From Catonia carolina (lineage: Eukaryota > Arthropoda > Insecta > Hemiptera > Achilidae), in the NCBI GenBank assembly GCA_035578175.1, contig JAQMRL010000012.1, forward strand, positions 18,455,715 through 18,519,714: 64,000 bases of DNA, given 5' to 3'. Numbering within the stretch: position 1 is the first letter of the stretch; each line of letters opens with the position of its first letter. Under the pieces are notes generated by a model that was not told the DNA's origin, made no database searches, and saw only the letters and a list, made by a program, of their open reading frames with translations. Positions 21,540 to 32,930 of the stretch are shown one piece after another. Both the position numbers and the translations under genes were made by a program.

Positions 21540-21729
21540 TTATAATTTTTTTTATTTTTTTTTTTTTTTGTTTAACGTCCGATTGTTCTGCAATTACTGC
21601 TAATGCAGACCGTAAAGGATGAAATGATTTTTTGTAACGTATGAAAATATGCCGTGCCTGAATGGGATTCGAACCCAAGACCGCATGATGAGAGGCGAGC
21701 ACGTTACCAACTACGCCAATGCGGCCGGC
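21540..21729 (-). repeat. tRNA-derived SINE, copy 1
   Basis: On the minus strand a tRNA-like head carries an A box (TGGCGTAGTTGG) and a B box (GGTTCGAATCC). A tRNA-unrelated body follows (GTCTGCATTAGCAGTAATTG, then CAATCGGACGTTAAA), ending in an A-run seen as T's at 21546-21569. Target duplication AACTATAG(T/A)TTA flanks it at 21528-21539 and 21730-21741. Copies also lie at 38762 and 51667. Confidence 0.88.
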
Positions 21730-21772
21730 AACTATAGATTAAAAAAAAATCAGATTATCATCTAGAATTCCT

Positions 21773-22411
21773 GATTTTTTTCGAATACAATTCCCTTTAC
21801 GTTCCAAGTTTCAACTTCGTACTATATTACGTTCTTGAAATATTTAAATTAAATTACAAACACAGACCAATCGCTAAAAATTTTTTTTTTGGATGGGGGT
21901 TCAGAGGGCCTGAAAACGTTTATATCCGGTGGAATTCGATATGAAAAAATTGACATGAAAACAATATTTTCCTTCCCTATAATATTCATATTTACCCATA
22001 ACAGGCAGGTGGAGTGTAAAATTATTTGCACTCGATCTGCCAGGGCTACAAAAAATAGTTGTTTCATACCACATGTTCAGCCAATTATATGACTGAAGCA
22101 TTTAAGAACAGAAGAGGTTGAGGTGTAAAAGACACAATCAGCTTTATCTCCTCTGAGAGTAATGAATTTCATTACACAGCTAGATCCTGTGGTGAGTGAA
22201 GTGAAGGTGTCATTTGTAGGGTGGAATATAGATGCTTTTCAGAGGGCTTGGCGTGCTGATAAGCATATTTTTTCACTCGGTTAGGAAGGCAATGGTAAAC
22301 CACCTCACTCCTCATTTTACTTAGTAAAGCCGCTAGAGGTTGAAACCAGCCTTTCGGCTACTGACCTGAACAACAACAATATTTATATAGGAATAGAGAA
22401 AGTAAAAATAA
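21773..22411 (-). repeat. Family A copy split by a family B insertion
   Basis: The reverse A body (AGTTTCAACTTCGTAC, AACAATATTTTCCTTCCC) stops at about 21990. It resumes at about 22380 with TATATAGGAATAGAGAAAGT, exactly where the A start should be. The gap is filled by family B copy 3. Bases AATATT/ATATT at both joints are the likely target duplication. Confidence 0.8.
21993..22380 (+). repeat. Family B repeat, copy 3 (inside family A)
   Basis: It runs from CCCATAACAGGCAGGTGGAG to GACCTGAACAACAACAAT. It carries the B landmarks AAGAACAGAAGAGGTTGAGG and GGTAAACCACCTCACTCCTC. Sitting inside an A copy shows that B moved after that A copy was in place. Confidence 0.8.
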
Positions 22412-23250
22412 ATACAATTTATATTTAAATTTGACTTCTATTATTAACAGAACGAGGTATTTTGTATAGATATAACTACTGTTTTTTTTTAATTTTTCAG
22501 CTTAAAAACCATAAAATACAATCACATTTGCCTCTTAATTAAAGCCTTAAAAATATCAGTATGACTCGTATTACCAGGACAAATGAATTTCGGGAAAAAT
22601 CCTTCTTCAGTCGTAAATCGCTGACAAAGCTTCCCAAACCTATGTTTATATAAACATTTTTAAAAATTTTTAACTATACAATCACGTCCTACGGTTTGGT
22701 CTTTCTTTTTAATGACACTCTGTATACTGTCTGACATCAGTTTTGATTAAAATACCCAACTTTTCAGCGCTAAATATACGAGCAATTTTCTGTTAGTTAA
22801 TTTGATATTAATGTACGATTTTTAATAAAATTCAAATTCGATAACAATAAAATGTTGCTTTACAAACCACTTTTTAAATGCATTCCAAAAATATTAATGA
22901 AAGAATTTTTGGAAAGTTTCAGGGTTTTTTTTCTTGATGTTTGGGTATAATGCTTTTTTGGTGGAGTAAACGACAGCTTTGGTAAATGGGTCCGCTATAC
23001 TTAATAATTTACTAATTTTTGTTTTGGTTGAGGTATTTAAAAGTATTTATTTTTTAAGAAATTACTGATTTGGATACGTTATTTGTAATTATTTACAATT
23101 TTTCCGTTGCCCTTAATGGCAAAAAGTCCCTAATTTGTAAAACCTATTTTGTTAAAAATCATATGTGATTACCTTTTAAATCTACTGTTATATTTGTATG
23201 TTTTATTAATGTATCGTAGATTTTTAATTTTAGGTAAAAGTCATTCATAT
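22412..23250. other. Intron 2 stretch, nothing recognised
   Basis: AT-rich, with no supported gene or repeat. Confidence 0.35.
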
Positions 23251-23523
23251 AAAGAAAGCTTTTCGGTGATTGGCTTCATTGTCAGAACTTTAATTTTTGT
23301 AAATAATTTTAATGTAAGACTTTTCCACTTTTTCATAAGAATAATATTGCTGAAATGATGTTACTCATCGTAAAGCTTTCATCTGGGTTTTAAATATAAA
23401 AGTTTAGTAGTAGTTCTGTGTTTATACTGGTTTAGGTATTATCTAACTTGAAGCTTTTCGGTTACTACCACCATTGTCAATACTGGATTTATAATATTTC
23501 CTAGAAATACTGTATTTATCTGT

Positions 23524-24113
23524 AGTGCCCGTCACGAAAGAAGTCCGTTTTGATTGAAGAGCTCTATTTAAAAAATAACCGAATGGAAAAAATTTTACGC
23601 TACAGCAAATTAAAATCTGTTCTTTCCTTCGTTAATTTGTTTGACTTAATTTGTTTTTATTTAAAATTTACCTGATTCAGAAATTTACGCATAAAAGTAC
23701 ACAGCTGGTTTTCCGTTTATATGCGTTTTAAACGTCTGTTTCTTCACCGAGGCTTTGCATTAAAAAATTGACATTTAAGTATGTTAAAGATCACAGTTTT
23801 CTTTGTAATGTGAATATTCAAAAAGTAAAATCCAATGTTTCGTTTTAATATTGCGGCCATTTAAAAAAAACTATTTTGGTTTCACGTAACAGACGTTTAA
23901 AACGCACTTTAACGAAAACCCGGCTAAAAACTGGATTCTTTTATGCGTAAATTACTGCATCTCCAACAAATGCTTAAATAAAAAAATTGACGTGAAACAA
24001 TTCAACGTAGGAAAGAACAAGCTGTAATTTCATGTAGCGTTAAAAATTTTCCGTTTGGTCGTTTTTTAAATAGAGCTTTTCAAACATAACGGGCTTCTTT
24101 CGTGGCGGGCACT
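23524..24113. mobile_element. Foldback MITE (590 bp)
   Basis: The left end AGTGCCCGTCACGAAAGAAG is mirrored at the right by the complement of AGTGCCCGCCACGAAAGAAG. The arms pair over about 240 bp (AGCTCTATTTAAAAAA; TTTACGCATAAAAG; TGCGTTTTAAACGTCTGTT) around a ~100-bp centre. There is no coding content. The target duplication is unclear. Confidence 0.75.
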
Positions 24114-24559
24114 TGAGCTTATTTTTTTATTTCTTTCAACTATATTTCGTACGCTGTAACTGTGATTCATTTATTTATTCATTAGCCTACATAAGTGAAT
24201 AATCACATTCAATCTCTTATGTCAATTTAACCTTTTAATATTTTGTGATGCGCAAATTCGATAGCCTTTTTAAATTTTTTCACGATCCTACAATTTTATT
24301 TGTGGCTCTTTAAGTTACACGAAGAGAATTTCATTTTTAGAGAGCCTCTCAAAAAATCAGTAGCATGACTTTTGTGCATCATATTCGTAAATAGAAAATT
24401 AGTAAGAACAGAATCAACTTCTTTCCCTTAATTTAACGTTATAAATTAAATAAAAACCAAAATTAAGTATTGATCAGTTAAAAGTTGTGAATGAATATAA
24501 AAAACCAACGGTTTCTTAATTTCGTTGAAAGGTAAACATGTAAACTACCATGAAAATAG

Positions 24560-24965
24560 AAGTGGTGAAAAAATCCAGCACGCATCTACGCGGCGTCATT
24601 CACGCATACATTGATGGACATAATCCTGCCACCACTGTCACGCGTACATACTAGCTCGAAAAGTAGGAATGGAGATGGCTGAGATTAAGGAGCCTATACC
24701 CCAACGAACTAAAGACTGGAGAGGAGATCTACCCAATAACAGCCAAGGTCGGGTGTGAGGTTGTTGCCCCTTCGCTAAGTCACACTCTGTTCCACCCAAC
24801 TCCAGCTGACTTTTTGTTAGGATGTCATCCACAGCGGGACCTCAACGTGACAACGCAGGATACGATTAACGAAAGTCAATTGGCTATGTGCTGTGATCTA
24901 GATCACTATGCTCCGCCTTCATCTGCAGTCTCTAGTTCGTTAAGGTATACATACGCCAGTAGATT
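24560..24965. other. GC-richer unidentified insertion
   Basis: Base composition rises sharply against the AT-rich flanks (ACGCGGCGTCATTCACGCAT, GGTCGGGTGTGAGGTTGTTG). The 64-codon minus frame at 24832 shows no known motif. It is probably a fragment of a mobile element or retroposon, but no ends were found. Confidence 0.3.
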
Positions 24966-25019
24966 TGCTCCGAATTTTTAGTACCGGCAAATAGGAAACA
25001 GCCATTACGTTTTGAATTG

Positions 25020-25140
25020 CCCTCGAAGTGCTGAGGATGGTGCTAATAACCGAAAAGCTTTAATATTTAAGTAAATTTGGATATATCTTAGTAATGGTTC
25101 TGTGTTTATTTTGGGAAGGCTTTTCCATGATTAGCACCTT
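25020..25140. repeat. Inverted pair of CTGATGATGGTG...ACCGAAAAGC motifs
   Basis: CTGAGGATGGTGCTAATAAC then CGAAAAGCTTTAA stands on + at 25032, and the complement of the same motif (GGCTTTTCCATGATTAGCAC) lies at 25109. Related copies are at about 23258, 23452 and 25607. The module resembles the catalytic core layout of hammerhead ribozymes (CUGAUGA - helix - GAAA), but it is degenerate. Confidence 0.4.
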
Positions 25141-25190
25141 TTACAATTAAAGATTTCTTAAGAATAACTTCATGATATTCTTCATTTATG

Positions 25191-25582
25191 CTCATAACAG
25201 ACAGGCAGAGTGTAAAATTATTTGCACTCAATCTTTTAGTTCCAGGGCTACATTAAATAGTTCTGTTTTTTTTTCTCATGGACAACCAATTAAATTACTG
25301 AATTATTTAAGAACAGAAGAGGTAAAGGTGTAAAAGACACTAATCAGAACAACGTAATCCTCTGAGAGTAATAAATTTCATTATACGGCCAGATCCTGTG
25401 GTGAATGGAGGAAAGGTGTCACTTCCAGAGTGGAAAATATGTGCTTTTCAAAGGGCCTGGCATGCTGATAAGCATTTTTTCGACTCAGTGAGGAAGGCAA
25501 TTGTAAACCACCTCACTCCTCGTTTTACTTAGTAAAACTTCTTGAGGTTTTAACCAGCCTTTCGGCTGATAACCTAAACAAC
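25191..25582 (+). repeat. Family B repeat, copy 4
   Basis: It runs from CTCATAACAGACAGGCAGAG to AACCTAAACAACA. It carries TTAAGAACAGAAGAGGTAAA and GTAAACCACCTCACTCCTCG. It is moderately diverged and uninterrupted. Confidence 0.8.
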
Positions 25583-25930
25583 ATTCTTTACTTGTTAATA
25601 AGAACTGCGATTCTGATGATGGTGCTAATCACCGGACAGCTTTCATTTGTAATCTACGTATAATAGAGATTTCAACTTCTTGGCAATTATATTCATAATA
25701 TTTGTGTGATGTTTGGTAATTATATTTTGTCACTTGTTAAATGTAGTTAATCTAAATGTATCGACATTTATGTATTTAGTATTTTTTATGTATTTGTAGT
25801 AAACAATACACATAGTGTATGTAGAAAAACTGGAATTTTATGAATTTCACGAATCTGATAAGATATTTGACCATTATAACGTTTTACAGAATTAACATTT
25901 TAACAGATTTACAAAAATATTATTTCATAC

Positions 25931-26440
25931 AGTAAAATACCGATTATATCCGAAACCCGCCTTAACCAAAACGGATCCGATGAAATTGATTTTTTATTTG
26001 GTGATTACTCAATTGTAATATTGTGTATTACGGAAAGTACGGCATTAAAATACGTAGATTTTTTCGCCTATTTTGCAATTTCTGCTAATGTAGTAGTTTT
26101 TTTGGTCCTGTGAAGTATCGTTGTGTTGGTCTCGAAAGCGACCAGTGAAGGGATGGCGTCGCTGCGGGGTCGTGTTCCAAATCATCCTCACCTCTTGGGA
26201 TTTGATCGAGTGTTTCGTCATAGCTGTAGAGCGCTATTACGGCTGAACCGAACGCACTTCCTTTTGTATTAATCAGAGAGCAAGTGAGAGGGTACTACCT
26301 ACTTTATGATCTGTCGAAAATCGCGACTTATTTAGCTAACACGTGTTCGTGCTCTCTGCCGGGATCATCCTCCTGCGTGATGGCACGAAGGACTCCTGCA
26401 ACACAGTACCTAGTTCGAAGGGGTGCAATGTATTATTGAA
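25931..26440 (-). mobile_element. Possible pogo-like element fragment
   Basis: The left end CAGTAAAATACCGATTAT matches the pogo-like terminus seen at 12414. On the minus strand near 26245-26090 an open stretch reads ALYSYDETLDQIPRGEDDLE, then HDPAATPSLHWSL, ending at a stop. This could be the C-terminus of its transposase, but I cannot confirm it. The GC-richer interior suggests former coding DNA. No matching right end was found. Confidence 0.35.
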
Positions 26441-26509
26441 AAACTAATGAATGATTTTTTTTAAAAATTGGCGATATTGAATTTATCTTTAATATTTGAT
26501 ATTGTCTCC

Positions 26510-26702
26510 CCGTAACCGGCAGGTAGAGTATTAAATTATTTATGTGCATTCGATCTGCTAGTTCCAGGGCTACAAAAAAATAAATCCGTTTTTTATCACT
26601 TAGTATTCCAATTAAGTGACTGAAGCATTTAAGAACAGAAGAGTTACAGGTGTAAAGGACACTCGTCAGCGTTATCTCCTCTGAGAGTTATGAATTGCAT
26701 AA
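26510..26702 (+). repeat. Family B repeat, 5' half (copy 5)
   Basis: GTAACCGGCAGGTAGAGTAT to CTCCTCTGAGAGTTATGAAT gives about 190 bp of B head. The 3' half is missing. Confidence 0.7.
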
Positions 26703-26802
26703 TTGTTCACCAATTCATGTTGTGATCAAGTTCTTGAAAGATTCGTGAAATTTAATTAATTTCAGTCTGTTTACTGATAAAATTTAATTTGTATTTAAAC
26801 TA

Positions 26803-27125
26803 CAGAGTGATTTTTAGTCTTGTTACCAAATTGCTAATGTCTAATATTTTTTTTCTAAGAAAGGGAAATCTTTTGTGACACGAAGTTGGCAGCCCTACTC
26901 AACCGGTATAGATACGGCAGTGTTAGTTGATTCTCCTTGAGCTGTGGAAAATTTTGTGCCCTTTCCGGTCGTGTACACAGTTCAAGGAGAATCAACTCAC
27001 CCTGCCGTATCTATATCGGCTGAGTAGGGCTACCAACTTCGTGTCCCAAATCAAAATTTCCCTTTCTTAGAAAAAAATTACCAGGCATTAACAAAATTGG
27101 GTAACAGGATTAAAAAGTCACTCTG
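26803..27125. mobile_element. Palindromic MITE, TA-flanked (323 bp)
   Basis: The ends are CAGAGTGATTTTTAGTC and, complemented at the right, CAGAGTGACTTTTTAATCC, with TA on each side (26801-26802 and 27126-27127). The arms pair over about 140 bp, including CTAAGAAAGGGAAAT, GACACGAAGTTGGCAGCCCT, AGATACGGCAG and AGTTGATTCTCCTTGA against their complements. A loop of about 35 nt remains near 26950-26985. It is a near-perfect hairpin with no coding content. Confidence 0.88.
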
Positions 27126-27127
27126 TA

Positions 27128-27605
27128 TTTCTTGTTGTTTATTACCTTTATACCTTTATCTTTTTTTATAGTAAAATAAGGTTAGATAGTTTAGAAAGTC
27201 ATATTTCTTAATCTCTATGTTCTAGTGTTTTTATTTTATCTCTATTAGGTAACTCTATTTAAATATTTCATCTATTTTATTCCTTTTTTAGTTACTGAAA
27301 TATTAATCTAGTTAGTATACTAAAATCTTGTTTTATAAAATAATTACTTATAAAGTTTAAATAAATAAATAATTCTAAATCTACAGTAAAGTCTCGGTAA
27401 TTGAAAATGATTAAAAAATACATTTTAGGGGAAATCAGGTGATTTTTAAACGCTAAGAGAAATTAAGGAATAAAAATAAATACTTGTACGAAAATATTTT
27501 CTGTTTACGTTTCACTAGATGGTGTTAACAACCATTCTGAAACTTCTATAAATTGGCTGCCGGGTTAATCCATAAAGACTGCTCCGTAGAAAACTAGGAA
27601 CCATT
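27128..27605. other. AT-rich intron 2 DNA
   Basis: TACAGTAAAGTCTCGGTAAT near 27384 resembles a third pogo-like terminus, but no partner end was seen. Otherwise nothing is recognised. Confidence 0.35.
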
Positions 27606-28495
27606 TAAAAAAAATTGGTGTGAAACTCACGACTTTCTCTTGCCAATGCAAATAATGAACCATATAACCTAACATTAAATAAAACATTAAAAATAAACAA
27701 AAAACTAACCTCAAAACACTTATTTTAATCATGAGTAAATGATGCAAAATGAAAACCAATCTTAGTTTGGCTTAATAATACGGAAAATCACTTTTTGACG
27801 CTAAACTAAGCTCTGTAGAGAAAAGTGCTTATAAATAAAAGTTGTAGATCTTTTAATTTCCAGTAAATTCGATTATAAACATTTTTGTCGTTAAATGTAT
27901 ACTAGGGCCGAAATCTTATAAAAATTACGTTTTTACAGATTTTCATAGAAAAAACAGACAATCACTAATTACCGCCTAACTAAGCGTTATACTAGGAAAT
28001 GTTTGGAATAGAAGTTGTAGGTTTTTAAATTTCCTACAACTGTGATTACCTATTATACTTTTGCCCTAAAATGCATATTAAGGCCGCAATCCTAAAAAAT
28101 CATTTTTTCTACGAGAGCACAGGCTCCCTAAGATATTTCAGCAGAAATGGCGCCTACCCTATCTTGTAGAGCATAAAAAATTTAGTGAAGAGGCGATTTA
28201 AAAAAAAAAATCGTAGGCGTTTATGAGAAAATTGCAAAAAAGTGAAAAATTACACGAATAAACGACTACTTCCGATTGACCGATTTTGATGAAAATGTTC
28301 GTGTGGGGTCCTCTTGTGGTACCTAACTTCAGTTTCAAGTTTCAACTTTGTACGATGTTCCGTTCTTGAAATATTTTGTTCACACACACCAATCGCTAAA
28401 AACATGTTTTTTGGGTTCAGGAGGTCTGAAAACGTGTACATCCGGTGAAAACTCGATTTCGAAAAATCGACATGAAAAGAGAAAGTAAAAAAAAA
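27606..28495 (-). repeat. Family A, minus copy
   Basis: It starts AATTGGTGTGAAACTCACGA and TTTCTCTTGCCAATGC. It runs through both internal modules and the ORF region (28510-28250 reads FHRMYTFSDLLNPKNMFLAI and NISRTEHRTKLKLETE). It ends ATGAAAAGAGAAAGTAAAAA, with a short deletion of the usual GGAAGGAAAG...CTTGCC piece. Confidence 0.85.
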
Positions 28496-28510
28496 GTTTA
28501 ATACACTCAT

Positions 28511-29360
28511 ATGTCATTCTTTTGCCAACGTAAATATTGAAAAAAAACCTAATTTTAATCATGAGTGAATGACGCAAAATGAAAATAACTATGTAGAACT
28601 TAAAAATACGGAATATCACTAATTGTCGCTAAACTAGGTTCTGTAGCAAAAAAAGCTTGGAATAAAAGTTGTCGATTTTTTTATTTCCTATAACTTTCAT
28701 TGCATACATTTTTGTTGCAATCTTTAACTAATCTAATTTGTTTACCGATTTTGATGAATGAAGTATAGAAAATCACTAATTCATGCCAAACTAAGCGTTT
28801 CAGGAAATAACACCTGCAATAAAAGTTGTAGGTTTTTAATTTTCTACAATCTTGATTATAGATAGGTACACTTTTGCTCAAAAATGAATATTAAAACTGC
28901 TATCTTAAAAAAAGAAATATTTTTTATCACAAGAGCATAGCCTCCCCAAGAATTTTCGCACACATGGCGCTTGCCCTATCTTGTGAAGAATACAAAATGC
29001 AGTAAATGAGGCAATTTTTAAAAAAAATTTTAGGAGCCTTTTTGAGGAAATCGCAAAAAAGTGGTAAATTGCACAGATGAACGATTAGCCTACTTCCGGT
29101 TGACCGATTTTAATGAAAATGTTCTTGTCTGGTCCCCTAGTAGTACCTAACTTAAGTTCCAAGTTTCATCTTGTACGCTATTCCAGTCTTGAGATATATT
29201 GTTGACACACAGACCAATCTCTGAAAACTTGTTTTTTTTGGGTTCAGGGGGCCTAAAAAACGTGTATTTTTGGTGAAAACTCGATTTCAAAAATTCCAAA
29301 TGAAAAAATTCTGCCTTTCCTATTTACTCATGTAGCGCAACAGAAAGTAAAAATTAGTTA
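28511..29360 (-). repeat. Family A, second minus copy in tandem
   Basis: It follows the previous copy head-to-tail: TTCTTTTGCCAACGTAAATA near 28517, then the module CTAAACTAGGTTCTGTAGC. The ORF region complement (CTTCCGGTTGACCGATTTTA, 29093) follows, and the start end is CAACAGAAAGTAAAAATTAG near 29340-29360. It is more diverged, and the ORF is broken. Confidence 0.75.
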
Positions 29361-29499
29361 TTGCGAACATTTTTGTTTTACTAGGTCAGCTGTTTTTTTT
29401 TTTTGCAGTTTCAGAGGTTCACTGATACTTGATTATCTCGGGTTTTTTTTTAATCGTAGAATGGTTAATGAAACACCAACCTCTCAAGCTGACACCAAA

Positions 29500-30540
29500 C
29501 TATGTATTTTATCCACTATATTTTGTACCTATTTTTTTATTTTCTACATGTTTTGTGCTTTACAAGACAGGGTAAGTGGCATGTCTGCTGCTGTTTCTGT
29601 TGGCATTTCTGCTGCTGCAGTTTGTGAGGGGGCTGTGCTCTTGTAGTAAAAATGGTTTTTAAGATTGCAGGCTTGATATACATTTTTGGGTAGAAGCATA
29701 TATAATCGAAATTACATAAATAAATCCCTTTCATGAGATGCTTCTCATAGCGGGTGGCAATTTTTTAAAGGCTTTCCTTTGAATTATGGCATAAACCATT
29801 AGTGATTTCTGTATCTACTCTTTAAGAGGAATCGAACCACACTATTTTTGTTTCCAAATTCTGACTTTGATTTCTTGACTTCCAGTCTAAACCGGATTTT
29901 GAACCCAATCTAGGCCCACTAACTTTTTGTGTAGATTATCTGAAAATCATTTGTTGCTATCTCTTGTAGTTTTTAACTTTGATTTTTTGACTTTTGGTTT
30001 CGGGCCACTACCGATCAAAACCGGAACATCAGACCAAATTTAGGCCCACTAACTTTTTGTTTAGATTACGAATATGAAAACCGTTTGTTTTTATCTCTTG
30101 TAGTTTTTGACATCTGGGTGTGATGGACGGACAAAATAAAATGATAGATGACACTTTTAAAAATTCTCACCAATTAAAAAGTGTATAACTTTTATTTCAA
30201 CAGGGACTTAATCATCAATTAGTGAGTTTACGTATTCTCCTTATTGAAATCAGTAAAAAAAAATAGGGGGTTTTTGAGATTGCAGCCTTAATATCATTTT
30301 ATACAGAAGTATACAAGTAAAGTTATAAAATATTAAGAATTTACCACTTTCATTTTAAACATTTGTTTCTACAGATCTTAGTTTAGTGTCAATTAGTGAT
30401 ATTCCATATTTTGTATGTTGTACAAAGATTGATTTTCGTTTAATGTCATTTACTCATGATTAAACATAGGTTATATTTTTCATTTTGACATTTGCAAGAA
30501 AAATTCATACAAATGTTTCACATAAGATTTTTTAAATATA
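29500..30540 (+). repeat. Family A, diverged plus copy with an inserted block
   Basis: TTTACAAGACAGGGTAAGTG near 29560 to about 29720 matches the A middle. It resumes at about 30190 with the second module (ATTGCAGCCTTAATATCATT) and ends near TGTTTCACATAAGATTTTTT at 30530. The block between (29721-30190) is unrelated and contains a tandem duplication of about 120 bp (two AGGCCCACTAACTTTTTGTG-type copies, 29920 and 30045). Confidence 0.65.
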
Positions 30541-31460
30541 TTTTTTTAGGTTACGTTTTAAAATTAAACAAGCGGATGACAGAAATATTCGACTAATGAT
30601 TATTTTAATAGTCAAACTTACGTGGAGTTGAATGAGAAGAATATTTGACTATTTTTCAAAATCATTCAAATGATTCATTAATTTTAATAATTGATTAATT
30701 CGATTAATATTAATTGTTAGTTGTCCATGACTACAGTATATCCGCCGTGGTTGACAACTGTTGTGATGCCAGCTATACGGTGTCGTCTCATCTTTAGTGA
30801 GCACGTTATATTCTCTTGATGAATTATTAAACTCACATTCTGATTGGAGGAAAAGATGTCTTCCTGGACTGGTCAAAGTTTACATCATGGTTACTGCTGT
30901 GTATGTTTCTGCTTCTCACGGCAGAGGTCAAATTGCTCTTAATCCAGCGTGATGGTATAATAGTCTGTAGTTAATACAGTAGTAGCCTGCACTGCCTAAG
31001 AAAGAATTTTGGTGATACTGTAAATAATATTTTTATCTAAAATACATAAATAATTAAATTTTTTAGATGTCAAAATTTTCATAAACCGTTTAGTTAATTG
31101 TTTAATAAATAATTTAAGTAAACTCTGTGATACAATACTAAATCATTGACAAAATTTTTAGTATTTATTTAAAAGAATAAAAACATAAACTTTATTATAG
31201 TTTTGTTACAGATTCTAACAACAATTAAACTAATTGGTGTATAAATTCTTAATAATTCTTTTGTTATGCAGATCCAGGAGATGGCCTTTACAATAGCTGT
31301 AAGTGTTTCAATTAAATCTTCAAAATGAAATTAAAATAAATTTTCCAGCGATTTAAAAAAAAGAAAACTATTTTCTTTTTGTGATTTATTTTTGCATTGG
31401 TTTTTTTTGTAACTGTGAATAAAGGTGAAATAATTAATAATTAGTTTTGATTTTTTTATG
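30541..31460. other. AT-rich intron 2 DNA, nothing recognised
   Basis: The 75-codon minus frame at 30876 (TTPYSWHHNSCQPRRIYCS) has no known relatives that I can name and is probably chance. Confidence 0.35.
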
Positions 31461-31468
31461 ATTTAGTT

Positions 31469-31861
31469 CAGGGGTCATCAACTAAATTTGATCAAGGTCC
31501 GTTTAAAATTTTGTTGAATCTGCCATGGTTCGATTGACTTTTTACATAGGCCTACCGACAAGGTTTAAGCAACAAAATGTAACAACAAACTATTGTTGGC
31601 ATGTGTACGAAAGTTGTAGTTTTTTGTATTTTGTAGCGCAGCGCTATCACGACTTGCTTTCAGCCTGACTGTGGTCGTAAACGTGTTCACAAGCATCAAC
31701 TCTCTTCAGAGAAACTTCAGTATATATCGCGTTGATATCACCAGTAGCTCACAATATTTACACAAACTAAACGTAAAAAATTCACATCATACACGAAAAT
31801 AAGATCTGCATATAAAAAATTTATCCTCTAGAGCTTGAAGTCTGCCAATTGGTGACAACTG
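31469..31861. mobile_element. hAT MITE with 8-bp target duplication (393 bp)
   Basis: An exact duplication ATTTAGTT flanks it at 31461-31468 and 31862-31869. The ends are CAGGGGTCATCAACT and, complemented, CAGTTGTCACCAATT, fitting hAT termini. There is no coding remnant. It is distinct from the hAT at 8655 by its terminal sequence. Confidence 0.85.
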
Positions 31862-32159
31862 ATTTAGTTGTTTGTTTAATTAATCATTGTAGTGGATGAG
31901 CCCTGATTCCTTAACCTTTGCCAACCACTCTTTCATTAATTTATAGATCTCTCTATTTCTTGGGCTCAACTACTTCTGTCGACTTACCTTTCAAAATGAA
32001 AATTCATTCCCAATCAAGGAACTTGTTCTTTGTTATTCCTAATTTTGTATTCTCAACTTTCTGCTTTTGGAGGATCCCAGGAACTGATTTGAAACTCATC
32101 ATTTTTTAAAAATATTGTCTTGTTTGTTCATTCTAATCGTAACAGGGGAATGGACGTTT

Positions 32160-32545
32160 GCCCATAACAGGCAGGTGGTGTGTTAAATTATTTGCACTCG
32201 ATCTGCTAGTTCCAGGACTACAAAAAATAGTTCTGTTTCTTATCACATAGTCAGCCAATCTTATGACTGAAGCTTTTAAGAACATAAGAGGTAGAGGTGT
32301 AAAAGACATTAGTCAGAGTTATCTCCTCCGAGAATTTCATTATACAGCTAGATCCTGTGGTGGTGAAGTGAAGGTGTAATTTGCAGGGAGGAAAGTAGAT
32401 GCTTTTCGGAGGGCCGGGCTTGCTGGTAAGCATACTTTTCCACTCAATGAGGAAGGCGATTGTAAACCACCTCACTCCTTGTCTTACTTAGTAAACCCTC
32501 TAGAGATTCAATGCAACCTTTCAGTGATGACCTAAACAACAACCA
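32160..32545 (+). repeat. Family B repeat, copy 6
   Basis: It runs from GCCCATAACAGGCAGGTGGT to GACCTAAACAACAACC. All B landmarks are present, with small deletions near 32330 and 32355. Confidence 0.8.
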
Positions 32546-32689
32546 TTTTAACCATGTTTCCAAAAAATTTGGCACTTCGTTTGAACATAGTTTTTTTGAT
32601 AGTTTCCATATTTTGATTGAATTTTCTCGTTTTCTTGTGTTCTATTAAATGAGAATAATGTATTATAATTTATTAACAAATCTATGTAA

Positions 32690-32930
32690 TGCATCCTACA
32701 GACTATATCCAATCCTATTGTACGTAAAAAATTTTAAATTTTTTACTGACCTGTTACAGCTGCTTTATCCCTTATTTTTTTACTTTTTTTTTATATAACC
32801 CTACTTTCTACTGACATGTTTCGATGGAGCCACCATCATCAGCGTACATAAAATTGAAACTAAATTTTTTTTAAATTTATTAAAATTTTCAGATATTGTA
32901 TCATCAGTCATTCATATAAAACTGTCATGG
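32690..32930 (-). repeat. Family E fragment with CTGATGATGG...CGAAAC module
   Basis: On the minus strand: GCTGATGATGGTGGCTCCAT, then CGAAACATGTCAGTAGAAAG (about 32847-32805). Relatives lie in the foldback at 37041-38074 and at 58470-58640. The CTGATGA...GAAAC spacing is that of a hammerhead ribozyme core, as reported for Penelope-like retroelements. The helix II closing pairs are not ideal here. Confidence 0.45.

Noticed and set aside
21640..21729. Functional tRNA gene on the minus strand
   Set aside because: A and B boxes are present, but the acceptor stem does not close. The sequence continues into a SINE body with an A-run and flanking target duplication.
30649..30876. 75-codon minus-strand frame
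   Set aside because: No recognisable motif and no start context; its length is within chance expectation for a window this size.
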